Of a stretch of 9,263 bases of DNA, positions 1-6,379 are shown piece by piece. This DNA comes from Deltaproteobacteria bacterium (GTDB taxonomy: Bacteria; Desulfobacterota; GWC2-55-46; JADFVP01). The notes beneath the pieces were generated by a model. The model was not told the DNA's origin and did not search any database. It saw only the letters and a program-made list of their open reading frames with translations. The stretch is from positions 1 through 9,263 of the forward strand of contig JAJRYL010000278.1 of NCBI GenBank assembly GCA_024275855.1, given 5' to 3'. Position 1 is the stretch's first letter; each line of letters opens with the position of its first letter. Made by a program: the position numbers and the translations under genes.

Positions 1-53
1 AAGAATATCGAGTGGAGGAGCAATGTTACTCCTTCCGTTAACTTGCCATAAAA

Positions 54-59
54 AAGGAG
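54..59 (+). promoter_or_regulatory. Shine-Dalgarno site deciding the PhoX-like start
   Basis: AAGGAG lies 5 nt before the ATG at 65. The GGAGGAG at 14-20 is only 2 nt before the alternative ATG at 23, which is too close for efficient initiation. Together with the lipoprotein signal peptide this fixes the start at 65. Confidence 0.7.
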
Positions 60-64
60 ATAAA

Positions 65-2257
65 ATGTTTAAGTCGTGCGGTAAATTGATTTTAGCCCTG
101 ATGGCCAGCTCATTCTTGGTTGCCTGCGGTAGCGGTGGCGGTACGGGAAGCACAGCTTCTACTCCGGCGGCGGCCGCTACTGTTACAGGCATGTCCTTTT
201 CAAATACTCCGGCGCCGACCGACCAGTATGCCGGCGGAGATCCGAACGCGGCAAAGAACATGTCTGTTCCTTACACCACCTCGGTGGTTACCGTTACGTA
301 TAGCGACGGTACGACCGCGCAGCACCCGCTTGAGCATAAAATATTGTTCAGAAGCGACGACGTTATTCAGACAGGCCCGCATAAAGGGGAGTACTATGGC
401 GGTATCGTCAATAAAGCAGGCACTCCAGTGCTCGACCCTGTCGCGGCGAACAACCCGTTTTATGTCGCTGTTACCGGAAAGGCCGTTACCGCCGGTTTAA
501 CCCCGGCTAACAGGGACCAGCTTGTTGCCGATACGCCTGACGGCGCGGCCCTTATTGCTGTTGCTGGCGCTCCCGCAACAGCCACTACGGCTCAGTTGTC
601 GTACCTTAGCCATTTCGAGTACGTTACATGGGACGGCAACCGCGTAAGCCAGTACGGTAAGAACCCTATGTTTATAGGCAACAGCACCCTTACTCAGGAC
701 CTTATTACGGGCCTGTTGAGCGTTAAGAACTTCGACAAGGTTACATTGGCGGGAGAAAAAGGTTTATGGATTCCGTGCGGCGCGTCCAAATCAGCATGGA
801 ACACGTTTATAGGCTCGGAAGAGTACGAAGCCGACCAGTGGAATTTCGATATGAACGCTATCGACCCTGCGGCCTACCCGCTCGACTTTTCCAACGGTAA
901 TCTGGTACAGGCGTTCCATACAAAGTTCGGCGACGCTACGACCCGCCCGTACGATTACGGTTACGTTACCGAAACAACGGTCGATAAAAACGGCGTCGCA
1001 ACTCCTGTTAAACATTACGCTACAGGACGCTGGGCGCGGGAGCTGATTAAGGTGATGCCTGACGGCAGAACATACTACTCCGGTGACGACAGCAAGAGCA
1101 CGCTGTTGCTTGTAGGTGTGGCCGATAAAGCTAACGACCTGTCCGCGGTAACGCTCTACGCCTCCAAGTTTATCCAGACCAGCCCTGTTTCACCTAAAAA
1201 CACCGCGCCTGGAGAGGCCGGAGCCGTGGCGGGAGCCGAGCTTGGCGCCGGTACCCTTACATGGATTAAGCTGGGCCACGCAACGGACGCGCAGATTAAG
1301 GCAGTAATAGACGCTGGCACAAAGTCTACCGATATATTCGATATTGTGCCTGAAGTAGGAGTAGGCGTATTGCCCGCTGCTGTATCCGGCGTGGTCGGAA
1401 CCGGTACCGCAGGGGCGGTTACTGCCGCAGATATGGTGGCTGCCGGTTACAAGCGGGTATTTGACTACTACCGCCGCCATACCAAAGGCAAGGCCGAGTG
1501 GCTGCGTTTGAAGACCGGTATGGAGACTGCGGCGGCATTTTTAGAGACTCGCCGTTATGCGGTCTGGCTTGGGGCTACGAGTGAGTGGACCAAGATGGAG
1601 GGCGTTGCGCTCAACGCCGCCGACAAAAAGGTATACATAGCCATTTCGTACCAGTACGACAGCATGACGGACGGTGCCGGCGATATTCAGATGGGGCTGT
1701 TGACTTCGGGAAATACGTATGAACTGTCAATGGGCGCCAATATCAAAGATACATCCGGCGCGTTGATAAACAGCGATTGGGTAGCGACTTCAATCGCCGC
1801 TGTTCCCGAACTTAAGGGGCTTGATAATACCTATGCGGCCGCTCCGGCAAAACATAAGCGTATTGCCGACGTAGAGGGTAATACCTGCGCTACCGCCAAT
1901 GTGGCAAACCCGGATAACCTGAAGTTCTCCGAGGCATACCGTACGCTGCTTGTCGGTGAGGACAGTAACTGCCACGTCAATAACTTTGTGTGGGCCTTTA
2001 ACGTCGATACGAGAAAGCTTTCGAGAATACTCTCGTTACCTATGGGCGCGGAAGCGACGGGTCTTATGGCGGTGGACAATATGAACGGTTACGCTTACTT
2101 CGGTTCGAGCTACCAGCATCCGGGCGATAGCGGCGTAGGCGCTCCGCCGGCGGCGCTCGTTAACGCGGTTGAAGCGGCTAATCCTGATTTTGCCGCAGAG
2201 CGTAACCGCTCCGGCGGAATCGGTTATATACGCATCAAGGGAATGCCCAGGATGTAA
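65..2257 (+). CDS. PhoX-like (DUF839) secreted lipoprotein, putative phosphatase
   Basis: Predicted 730-residue exported lipoprotein of the PhoX/DUF839 beta-propeller family, whose characterised members are metal-dependent alkaline phosphatases. The start at 65 is preferred over the in-frame ATG at 23: AAGGAG (54-59) lies 5 nt upstream, and translation begins at once with a signal peptide (MFKSCGK, hydrophobic stretch, lipobox LVAC followed by Gly). From 23 the signal would be buried behind 14 residues. PhoX landmarks appear in order: Cys238 with W-x-T and Glu252-Glu253 (the PhoX-type C...TPWGT...EE block), Y-S-G-D-D at about 338-342, MEG at 511-513, PDNL at 616-619, ED at 632-633, and P-x-GAExTG at 659-666 followed by QHPG. 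The TPWGT core is degenerate here (SAWNT), so phosphatase activity is inferred, not certain. Family PhoX proteins are usually Tat exported; this one has a Sec lipoprotein signal with no twin arginine. A strong hairpin terminator follows. Confidence 0.85.
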   Translation: MFKSCGKLILALMASSFLVACGSGGGTGSTASTPAAAATVTGMSFSNTPAPTDQYAGGDPNAAKNMSVPYTTSVVTVTYSDGTTAQHPLEHKILFRSDDVIQTGPHKGEYYGGIVNKAGTPVLDPVAANNPFYVAVTGKAVTAGLTPANRDQLVADTPDGAALIAVAGAPATATTAQLSYLSHFEYVTWDGNRVSQYGKNPMFIGNSTLTQDLITGLLSVKNFDKVTLAGEKGLWIPCGASKSAWNTFIGSEEYEADQWNFDMNAIDPAAYPLDFSNGNLVQAFHTKFGDATTRPYDYGYVTETTVDKNGVATPVKHYATGRWARELIKVMPDGRTYYSGDDSKSTLLLVGVADKANDLSAVTLYASKFIQTSPVSPKNTAPGEAGAVAGAELGAGTLTWIKLGHATDAQIKAVIDAGTKSTDIFDIVPEVGVGVLPAAVSGVVGTGTAGAVTAADMVAAGYKRVFDYYRRHTKGKAEWLRLKTGMETAAAFLETRRYAVWLGATSEWTKMEGVALNAADKKVYIAISYQYDSMTDGAGDIQMGLLTSGNTYELSMGANIKDTSGALINSDWVATSIAAVPELKGLDNTYAAAPAKHKRIADVEGNTCATANVANPDNLKFSEAYRTLLVGEDSNCHVNNFVWAFNVDTRKLSRILSLPMGAEATGLMAVDNMNGYAYFGSSYQHPGDSGVGAPPAALVNAVEAANPDFAAERNRSGGIGYIRIKGMPRM

Positions 2258-2287
2258 CCGTTTTTATCGGCTGAATAAATAGCATAG

Positions 2288-2330
2288 GCGGAGCGGCAGT
2301 CGGAAACGACTGCCGCTCCGCTTTGCTTGT
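2288..2330 (+). terminator. Intrinsic terminator after the PhoX-like gene
   Basis: A perfect 15-bp GC-rich stem (2288-2302 with 2307-2321) closes on a GAAA tetraloop of the stable GNRA class. It is followed by a T-rich but interrupted tract (TTTGCTTGTT). It begins 31 nt after the stop codon of the lipoprotein gene, as expected for its terminator. Confidence 0.85.
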
Positions 2331-2521
2331 TAAACGGTTCTATACTCTTTTTCGGGCATAGTCGGGGTTTCATCCGGGACTGAAAGGTGCTGTTTTCGAG
2401 ATTACACCTTCAATTTTTCCAAAACATAAAACAGGGCTTGTCTGAGCCGAATATCTTAAAAAAGGAGTTAAAATCTCTTTGCGATGATTTTATAACATCC
2501 TCCTGTATAAACTACTTTTCC
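2331..2521. other. Intergenic stretch with no recognisable gene
   Basis: This is the main part of a 347-base gap between the PhoX-like gene and the acidic-protein gene. Both strands were examined. The only oddity is a Shine-Dalgarno-like AAAAAAGGAG run at 2458-2467, followed by no usable open frame: the nearest ATG is followed by a stop after two more codons. No tRNA, riboswitch or repeat was recognised. Confidence 0.5.
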
Positions 2522-2550
2522 TTGACACTTTCTGAAGCGGTAGCTATCAT
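2522..2550 (+). promoter_or_regulatory. Sigma70-type promoter for the acidic-protein gene
   Basis: A perfect -35 box TTGACA (2522-2527) and a -10 box TATCAT (2545-2550, five of six consensus bases) are separated by exactly 17 bp. Transcription would start near 2557, leaving a leader of about 48 nt before the GTG start at 2605. It lies downstream of the terminator at 2288-2330, so the acidic-protein gene has its own transcription unit. Confidence 0.75.
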
Positions 2551-2604
2551 CACATAATAGAGGCAACAATCGGGTTATGAGTGTTTTTTAGAAAGGAGTC
2601 TTAA

Positions 2605-3435
2605 GTGGCTTTTTGGGAGAATGTAAACGCAGGGCTTAAAAAAGCTGTGGACGAGGGGTGGACCGCGGTTCGAGACAGTGCAAGGATAGGCAGAAACCGT
2701 TATAAACTCCACACGTTGCATAAGCAGGCCGAGGCGCTTTTTACGGAAATTGGCGGAATAGTTTACGACATGGCCGATTCTGAGGGTGAAAATCCGCTTT
2801 CCCGCCCGGAAGTCCAGGCTCTTCTTGATGATATAAAGAGAATAGAGGCTCAGAGCGCCAATATAGAGATAGAGATAGAGCAGACCAGCGAACATGAGAC
2901 CGACGACGGGGTCGGCGGCGCCGAAGAGGGCGCGTGGCCTGCCGCGGTATCGAAAGAGGCGTATGCCGAAACCGACGACGAAGAGGATATGGTAGAGGTT
3001 TCCGCTAAAGAGACCGGCAGCTGGTACGAAGAAGAGCCTGACGAACTTGACGACGATACCCTCGGTATTGCCGGAGACCCGCAGGCTGATGATTTCGGTG
3101 AAGGGGTTGATGCGCCGGACGATGCCGATGAGGCCGCCGGGGCCGGTGAAGGCGATGTTGAAACTGAGGCCGAAGACGATACCGAAGCCGAAGACGACGC
3201 TGATGCCGCCGGGGCCGAAGACGATATGGAAGACGATATGGAAGACGAAGACGGGGCAGACGAAGAAGCCGGTAGCGGTACAGAGGCCGGAGATGAAGCT
3301 GAAACCGAAGACGACGCTGAAGCCGAAGAGGCCGGAGATGAAGCTGAAACAGAAGAGGCCGGAGATGGGTCTGAAGCGGACGACGAGACCGGAGACTCCG
3401 CCAACCCGGACTCTAAAGAGAAGCCGGACTCTTGA
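2605..3435 (+). CDS. Protein with helical N-terminal domain and highly acidic repetitive tail
   Basis: Hypothetical 276-residue cytoplasmic protein with no signal peptide or membrane segment. It starts at GTG with AAAGGAG (2592-2598) 6 nt upstream. Residues 1-95 look like a helical or coiled-coil domain (MAFWENVNAGLKKAVDEGW, then an L..K...L...IGG.VYD stretch and a heptad-like IEIEIE end). This resembles short FW-starting hypothetical proteins found in Deltaproteobacteria; that likeness is from memory and weak. From about residue 97 the protein is low complexity, made mostly of Asp, Glu, Ala and Gly, with only four Lys and no Arg. Short duplications such as EDDM EDDM (205-212) and EAGDEAET (from 227 and 242) suggest expansion by slippage. 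Possible roles are a polyanionic binding or chaperone-like tail or ion buffering, but the function is unknown. Terminators bound it on both sides, so it appears monocistronic. Confidence 0.75.
   Translation: MAFWENVNAGLKKAVDEGWTAVRDSARIGRNRYKLHTLHKQAEALFTEIGGIVYDMADSEGENPLSRPEVQALLDDIKRIEAQSANIEIEIEQTSEHETDDGVGGAEEGAWPAAVSKEAYAETDDEEDMVEVSAKETGSWYEEEPDELDDDTLGIAGDPQADDFGEGVDAPDDADEAAGAGEGDVETEAEDDTEAEDDADAAGAEDDMEDDMEDEDGADEEAGSGTEAGDEAETEDDAEAEEAGDEAETEEAGDGSEADDETGDSANPDSKEKPDS
3217..3240 (+). repeat. 12-bp tandem duplication in the acidic tail
   Basis: GAAGACGATATG occurs twice back to back (3217-3228 and 3229-3240), encoding EDDM EDDM. A related GAAGACGAAGAC follows at 3241. The identical DNA, not just the amino acids, points to a recent duplication. 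Confidence 0.85.
3283..3366 (+). repeat. Imperfect direct repeats encoding EAGDEAET-like units
   Basis: GAGGCCGGAGATG starts at 3283, 3328 and 3355. The first two copies are identical over 23 bases (3283-3305 and 3328-3350) and lie 45 bp apart; the third diverges after GAGATG. All spacings are multiples of three, so copy number could change without a frameshift. Confidence 0.8.
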
Positions 3436-3495
3436 ATAAAGAGGTTTTTCCGCCCCGCTCCTGTGGCACGATACTTTAATCGACTCTTTACAAGG

Positions 3496-3539
3496 AAGAG
3501 ACCGCGATCTGGAAGTTTTTCCGTTACGGTCTCTTTTTT
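3496..3539 (+). terminator. Intrinsic terminator after the acidic-protein gene
   Basis: A 9-bp stem AAGAGACCG / CGGTCTCTT (3496-3504 with 3527-3535) encloses a 22-nt loop that can itself pair GGAA with TTCC. It runs directly into a six-T tract (3534-3539). It lies about 60 nt past the TGA stop and separates the acidic-protein gene from the antiporter gene. Confidence 0.8.
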
Positions 3540-3655
3540 ATTTGCGGCCCTGTAACAGCCGCGTAAAAGGGCTGCTTTTTAGTACTACGTAAAAACAGGT
3601 GTAATGTTACCATTCTTCCTGATCGTTAAATATTTAGAGGTTTGGAGAGTTACCC

Positions 3656-4729
3656 GTGGAGAATATTCCGCTTCTTAGAGACATAGTAGTGCTGATGGTA
3701 GTCTCCATACCTATCATCATACTGCTGACCCGGGTCGGGCTTCCGACTGTGCTCGGTTTTCTGATCGCCGGGGTTCTGATCGGGCCTTACGGGCTTGGGC
3801 TCGTTCACGACGCGCACGATGTCGAGACACTCAGCCAGATAGGCATAGTGCTGCTTCTGTTTACAATCGGTCTCGAATTCTCCATGACGAAGATGCTCAA
3901 TATCCGCAGAGAGGCTGTGCTCGGCGGCGGGCTTCAGGTCTCTTTAACCCTTCTTATTACGCTTGGCGTGGGGCTTTTATTCGATTTCTCCTTTGTGGTC
4001 TCGCTTCTGCTCGGGTTTGTCGTAACCCTCTCCTCTACCGCCATTGTCTTAAAATTGCTTGTTGACAAAGGGCAGGTCAATTCCGAGTACGGCAATATGA
4101 CCGTAGGCATTCTGCTTTTTCAGGATATCTGCGTTGTGCTTATGGTTATGGTTCTTCAGAGCATAGGGGGGGAGTCAACCGCCTCTACATCAGGGATTAT
4201 TGTCGGGCTTCTGTTCTCGCTGCTCTCTTTTGCCGTTATAGTGGCTGTTGTGGCCGTTGTAATACCGCGTATTTTCGAGGCTGTCGTAAAACTCCGCAAC
4301 CGCGAAATCTTTATCTTAACCATTCTGCTCGCCTGTCTCGGCACCGCGTGGCTTACATCAATATTCGGCCTCTCGCTCGCGCTCGGCGCATTTATAGCGG
4401 GTATAGTTATCTCTGAGTCCGAGTACTCGCATCAGATAGTAGCCGAGGTAATCCCCTTTAGAGATACCTTCGCCTCTCTCTTCTTTATCTCCATCGGTAT
4501 GCTGCTCGACTTCAAGTACGTTCTGTACCATCTGCCGAAGCTCTTTTTGCTTGTCGCCGCTATTATAGTGCTTAATACTATCGTTATCTTCTTTGTCGGT
4601 ACGGTTTTAAAGTACCGTTTCAGAAATACGATAGTAGTCGCGCTCTCGCTCGCCCAGATAGGAGAGTTCTCATTTATTCTTATCAAGATGGGAGAGGGGT
4701 ACGGGCTTTTAGGGCGCGACCTCTACTAG
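3656..4729 (+). CDS. Kef-type (CPA2) cation:proton antiporter, membrane domain; ends at an in-frame TAG
   Basis: N-terminal 357 residues of a monovalent cation:proton antiporter-2 protein (KefB/KefC type), which exchanges K+ or Na+ for H+ across the inner membrane. The GTG start has GGAGAG (3644-3649) 6 nt upstream. The chain is almost entirely membrane helices. It carries family hallmarks: GLEFS (72-76), SSTAIVLKLL, FQD with the predicted ion-binding Asp157, a LALGAFIAGIVISES stretch, PFRDTFASLFFISIGM, and IGEFSFIL near the end. The frame stops at TAG (4727-4729), but the next codons give SLLAASVITMALTPF, the normal continuation of this family's last helices, and the frame stays open to 5719. 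Full length with the TAG read through would be 687 residues, normal for an antiporter fused to RCK domains. This is therefore the 5' part of one interrupted gene. If the TAG terminates, the product lacks its final helix and regulatory domain. Confidence 0.88.
   Translation: MENIPLLRDIVVLMVVSIPIIILLTRVGLPTVLGFLIAGVLIGPYGLGLVHDAHDVETLSQIGIVLLLFTIGLEFSMTKMLNIRREAVLGGGLQVSLTLLITLGVGLLFDFSFVVSLLLGFVVTLSSTAIVLKLLVDKGQVNSEYGNMTVGILLFQDICVVLMVMVLQSIGGESTASTSGIIVGLLFSLLSFAVIVAVVAVVIPRIFEAVVKLRNREIFILTILLACLGTAWLTSIFGLSLALGAFIAGIVISESEYSHQIVAEVIPFRDTFASLFFISIGMLLDFKYVLYHLPKLFLLVAAIIVLNTIVIFFVGTVLKYRFRNTIVVALSLAQIGEFSFILIKMGEGYGLLGRDLY
4727..4729 (+). other. In-frame amber (TAG) inside the Kef-type antiporter gene
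   Basis: Codon 358 of the antiporter frame is TAG, flanked by DLY and SLLAASV. In the related proteins I recall, this site is Gln (Y-Q-x-x-LAAS), and a single C-to-T change in CAG gives TAG. No frameshift accompanies it. It could be a nonsense mutation, a consensus error, or a recoded or suppressed codon. Confidence 0.85.
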
Positions 4730-4756
4730 TCGCTTCTTGCCGCTTCCGTAATAACC

Positions 4757-5719
4757 ATGGCGCTAACGCCTTTTATCTTTCAATGGTCCTCTACGGTCGC
4801 TTCGAGTGCCGGACGGTACTTCGCAAGGGGCGGCAAGGGCGCCGAACTTGACGCCGACAACGGCAAAGACGAAGACGGAGAGAAGAAGGAGACAAAGAAC
4901 CATGTAGTTATTATAGGTTACGGCGTTAACGGCAGGCATCTGGCGCAGGTGCTCAAATCGACCTCTATCCAGCATGTTATACTCGATATAAATATGGTAA
5001 AGATACGCAGGGCAAAGGCGGAAGGGCACCGCGCCTTTTACGGAGACGCGTCCCACCCGGAGCTTTTGCGCAAGATGCATATAGATAAGGCGAAGATGCT
5101 TGTAGTCGCTATTTCCGACCCCATTACTACGAGAAGGGTAGTGGAGTCGTCGAGAAGGCTCAACCCGTCGCTCTCTATAATAGTCAGAACAAGGTACCTG
5201 CACGAGGTGGAAGACCTGTATAAGCTTGGCGCTAATCAGGTTATACCCGAAGAGTTCGAGACCTCTGTCGAGATATTCGCCCGTGTCTTGAAAGATTACA
5301 GGATTCCGAAGAACATTATTCAGACCCAGATAGATATAGTTAGACAGGAGGGGTACGCTATGCTTCGAACCCCTTCCGTCGATACGGAGCGTCTGGCAAG
5401 CCTTACGAGCGTGCTCGAAGAGTCGCTTATGGAGACCTTTTACGTCGAGGCCGGCTGCGCCGTAGCCGGCAGAACGCTTGCCGAACTCGACCTCAGGCAC
5501 CAGACCGGAACGAGCGTAATAGCCGTTGTAAGAAAAGGCAGCGCCACTACCAACCCCCCGGCCTCCCATCAGATAGCGCCGGGCGATATTCTGGTTATGA
5601 TCGGTTCGCACGCCCAGTTGAACGCGGCGGGAGACCTTTTAAGCGAGGCGTGCCCGTCTATAGCGAAAGAGGCCGCGTTAGGGGGGAGTTTAATGGAGGA
5701 GAGAGACGGGCAGGAGTAA
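4757..5719 (+). CDS. Kef-type antiporter, C-terminal TrkA-N/TrkA-C (RCK) regulatory part
   Basis: Second part of the interrupted antiporter gene, in the same frame as 3656-4729 and open from 4730. The ATG at 4757 is 320 codons long but has no Shine-Dalgarno site and lies inside a membrane helix (LLAASVITMALTPFIF), so it is probably not a true start. After the helix comes a short charged linker and then a TrkA-N (RCK) Rossmann domain: VVIIGYGVNG with the GxGxxG nucleotide loop at full-gene residues 421-426, an acidic residue ending the second strand (ILDIN), FYGDAS, and a GANQVIPEEFETS stretch. A TrkA-C domain follows (about MET-FYVEAGCAVAGRTL to PGDILVMIG). In the family these domains bind NAD(H) or other nucleotides and gate transport. 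The gene ends at TAA, and a perfect inverted repeat follows. Confidence 0.87.
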   Translation: MALTPFIFQWSSTVASSAGRYFARGGKGAELDADNGKDEDGEKKETKNHVVIIGYGVNGRHLAQVLKSTSIQHVILDINMVKIRRAKAEGHRAFYGDASHPELLRKMHIDKAKMLVVAISDPITTRRVVESSRRLNPSLSIIVRTRYLHEVEDLYKLGANQVIPEEFETSVEIFARVLKDYRIPKNIIQTQIDIVRQEGYAMLRTPSVDTERLASLTSVLEESLMETFYVEAGCAVAGRTLAELDLRHQTGTSVIAVVRKGSATTNPPASHQIAPGDILVMIGSHAQLNAAGDLLSEACPSIAKEAALGGSLMEERDGQE

Positions 5720-5793
5720 GGTCTGTTATAGAAGAGAATCTCGGTCTTTGCTCTTAAGCCTGAAATATCGTGAATCACTTGAAAACGTATATA

Positions 5794-5841
5794 AACGGAC
5801 AGAGGCCGTAAGCGGGTATCCGCTTACGGCCTCTGTCCGTT
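5794..5841. terminator. Perfect 22-bp inverted repeat between convergent genes, likely bidirectional terminator
   Basis: Arms 5794-5815 and 5820-5841 are exactly complementary over 22 bp around a GTAT loop. The site lies between the antiporter gene (+) and the zinc-ribbon gene (-), the normal place for a shared terminator. On the minus strand the arm is followed by TTATATA and, soon after, TTTT. On the plus strand there is no clear T tract, so it would work better for the minus-strand gene. A palindromic repeat element cannot be excluded, though no second copy is present in the window. Confidence 0.65.
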
Positions 5842-5914
5842 GAATCTACGAACCTGAAATAAGCAGGCTCTTTCTTTTAAATACGCGCAACCAGCCGGTT
5901 AAGCGTATTGCGCT

Positions 5915-6205
5915 TTATCTGTCCTGCGGCAGTTTATAGTCCGCCCCGGCAAACTGAATGTTGGCCGCGTCAATGCACTGTGGCGGCGATACGGCATGCA
6001 CGCCCTGGCAGGACGGACACTTGGCGACGAACGTTACCATGTGAAATTCTGTACCGCAGCTCTGACACGTCGCGTCGAGACCGCCGTTCGGTATCGGGGA
6101 CGTAGCTATTGTTCCGCCGTGCGCCTGGTTCACAAATTCCACCAGTTCCAATCCTTTTGAAAGCGGCCCTCCGCCTTCGGGTCCGCAGCTTCCACAATCA
6201 CTCAT
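5915..6205 (-). CDS. Small CxxC zinc-ribbon protein of unknown function
   Basis: Predicted 96-residue cytoplasmic protein. The ATG (6205-6203) has a perfect AGGAGG (6220-6215) 9 nt upstream. Cysteine pairs CxxC occur at 4-7, 47-50 and 63-66, with a further Cys77 in SPPQC. The central C47-C50/C63-C66 set is a typical zinc-ribbon arrangement (CQSCGTEF ... CPSCQGVHAVSP). The end (ANIQFAGADYKLP) has the look of a conserved family signature I associate with hypothetical proteins of Deltaproteobacteria; this is recollection, not a search result. Such proteins may bind zinc or an Fe-S centre, but no function is known. It lies 87 bp downstream of the YfhO-type gene on the same strand with no obvious terminator between, so cotranscription is possible. 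The inverted repeat at 5794-5841 would end the transcript. Confidence 0.8.
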   Translation of the reverse strand: MSDCGSCGPEGGGPLSKGLELVEFVNQAHGGTIATSPIPNGGLDATCQSCGTEFHMVTFVAKCPSCQGVHAVSPPQCIDAANIQFAGADYKLPQDR

Positions 6206-6214
6206 ACTTCATAG

Positions 6215-6220
6215 CCTCCT
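6215..6220 (-). promoter_or_regulatory. Consensus Shine-Dalgarno site of the zinc-ribbon gene
   Basis: AGGAGG on the minus strand lies 9 nt before the ATG at 6205. The nearer ATG at 6212-6210 is only 2 nt away from it and opens a frame that stops after four codons, so 6205 is the start. Confidence 0.7.
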
Positions 6221-6292
6221 GATTATATTTTTTATTAGTCTATATTACTTACTATGGCGTACTATATCTGAACTCCCGGTTCAAATAGAATA

Positions 6293-6376
6293 TTAAAGCG
6301 CCACTTTTTCCTCTTCCTCAACTCCGGCCTCTTCTCTTTTTTCGCACCTGAAACCGTACCACAGGCACGATATTAA
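6293..6376 (-). CDS. Predicted readthrough tail of the YfhO-type protein
   Basis: Immediately after the TAG at 6379-6377 the same frame stays open for 27 codons and ends at TAA (6295-6293). It encodes LISCLWYGF followed by a basic then acidic tail (RCEKREE..., ending EEEEKVAL). Joined to the preceding SFLAGVILAGI, it makes a complete membrane helix of about 20 residues with a charged cytoplasmic end. Without it the last helix has only about 11 residues. This continuity is good evidence that the ancestral gene ended at 6293 and that the TAG is internal. Whether the tail is made today depends on how the TAG is read. Confidence 0.6.
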   Translation of the reverse strand, partial: LISCLWYGFRCEKREEAGVEEEEKVAL

Positions 6377-6379
6377 CTA
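6377..6379 (-). other. In-frame amber (TAG) inside the last membrane helix of the YfhO-type gene
   Basis: The TAG falls between GVILAGI and LISCLWYGF, inside the C-terminal transmembrane helix. It is counted as position 962 from the first full codon in the window. An ordinary codon one base away (for example TTG Leu, TGG Trp, TAT or TAC Tyr) would suit the helix. Confidence 0.75.

Noticed and set aside
23..64. Upstream ATG start for the PhoX-like gene
   Set aside because: Its GGAGGAG is only 2 nt away and it would place 14 residues before the signal peptide; the ATG at 65 fits both the ribosome binding site and the lipoprotein signal.
2458..2475. Shine-Dalgarno-like AAAAAAGGAG followed by TTAAAATC, similar to the site before the PhoX-like start
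   Set aside because: There is ATC instead of ATG, and the nearby ATG frame closes after three codons, so no gene can be supported.
2850..3404. Minus-strand open frame of 184 codons rich in Ser and Ala
   Set aside because: It is the antisense shadow of the acidic tail: GAN/GCN/GAY repeats read backwards give Ser/Ala codons. There is no ribosome binding site and no domain.
3047..3439. Plus-strand frame of 130 codons rich in Lys, Thr and Pro
   Set aside because: A frame-shifted reading of the same low-complexity repeats inside the acidic-protein gene. The acidic frame has the promoter, ribosome binding site and ordered head domain.
4727..4729. Selenocysteine insertion as an explanation for the interrupted genes
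   Set aside because: Selenocysteine uses TGA; the internal stops here are TAG and TAA.
4763..5611. Long antisense frame (282 codons) opposite the RCK half of the antiporter
   Set aside because: The plus-strand frame has clear TrkA-N/TrkA-C motifs. The antisense translation shows no recognisable motif and has no credible start signal.
6206..6292. Possible promoter for the zinc-ribbon gene, such as a TATAAT just before its ribosome binding site
   Set aside because: The TATAAT is so close that transcription would begin inside the Shine-Dalgarno site, and no properly spaced -35 box was found; a TTGAAC at the far side lacks a matching -10.
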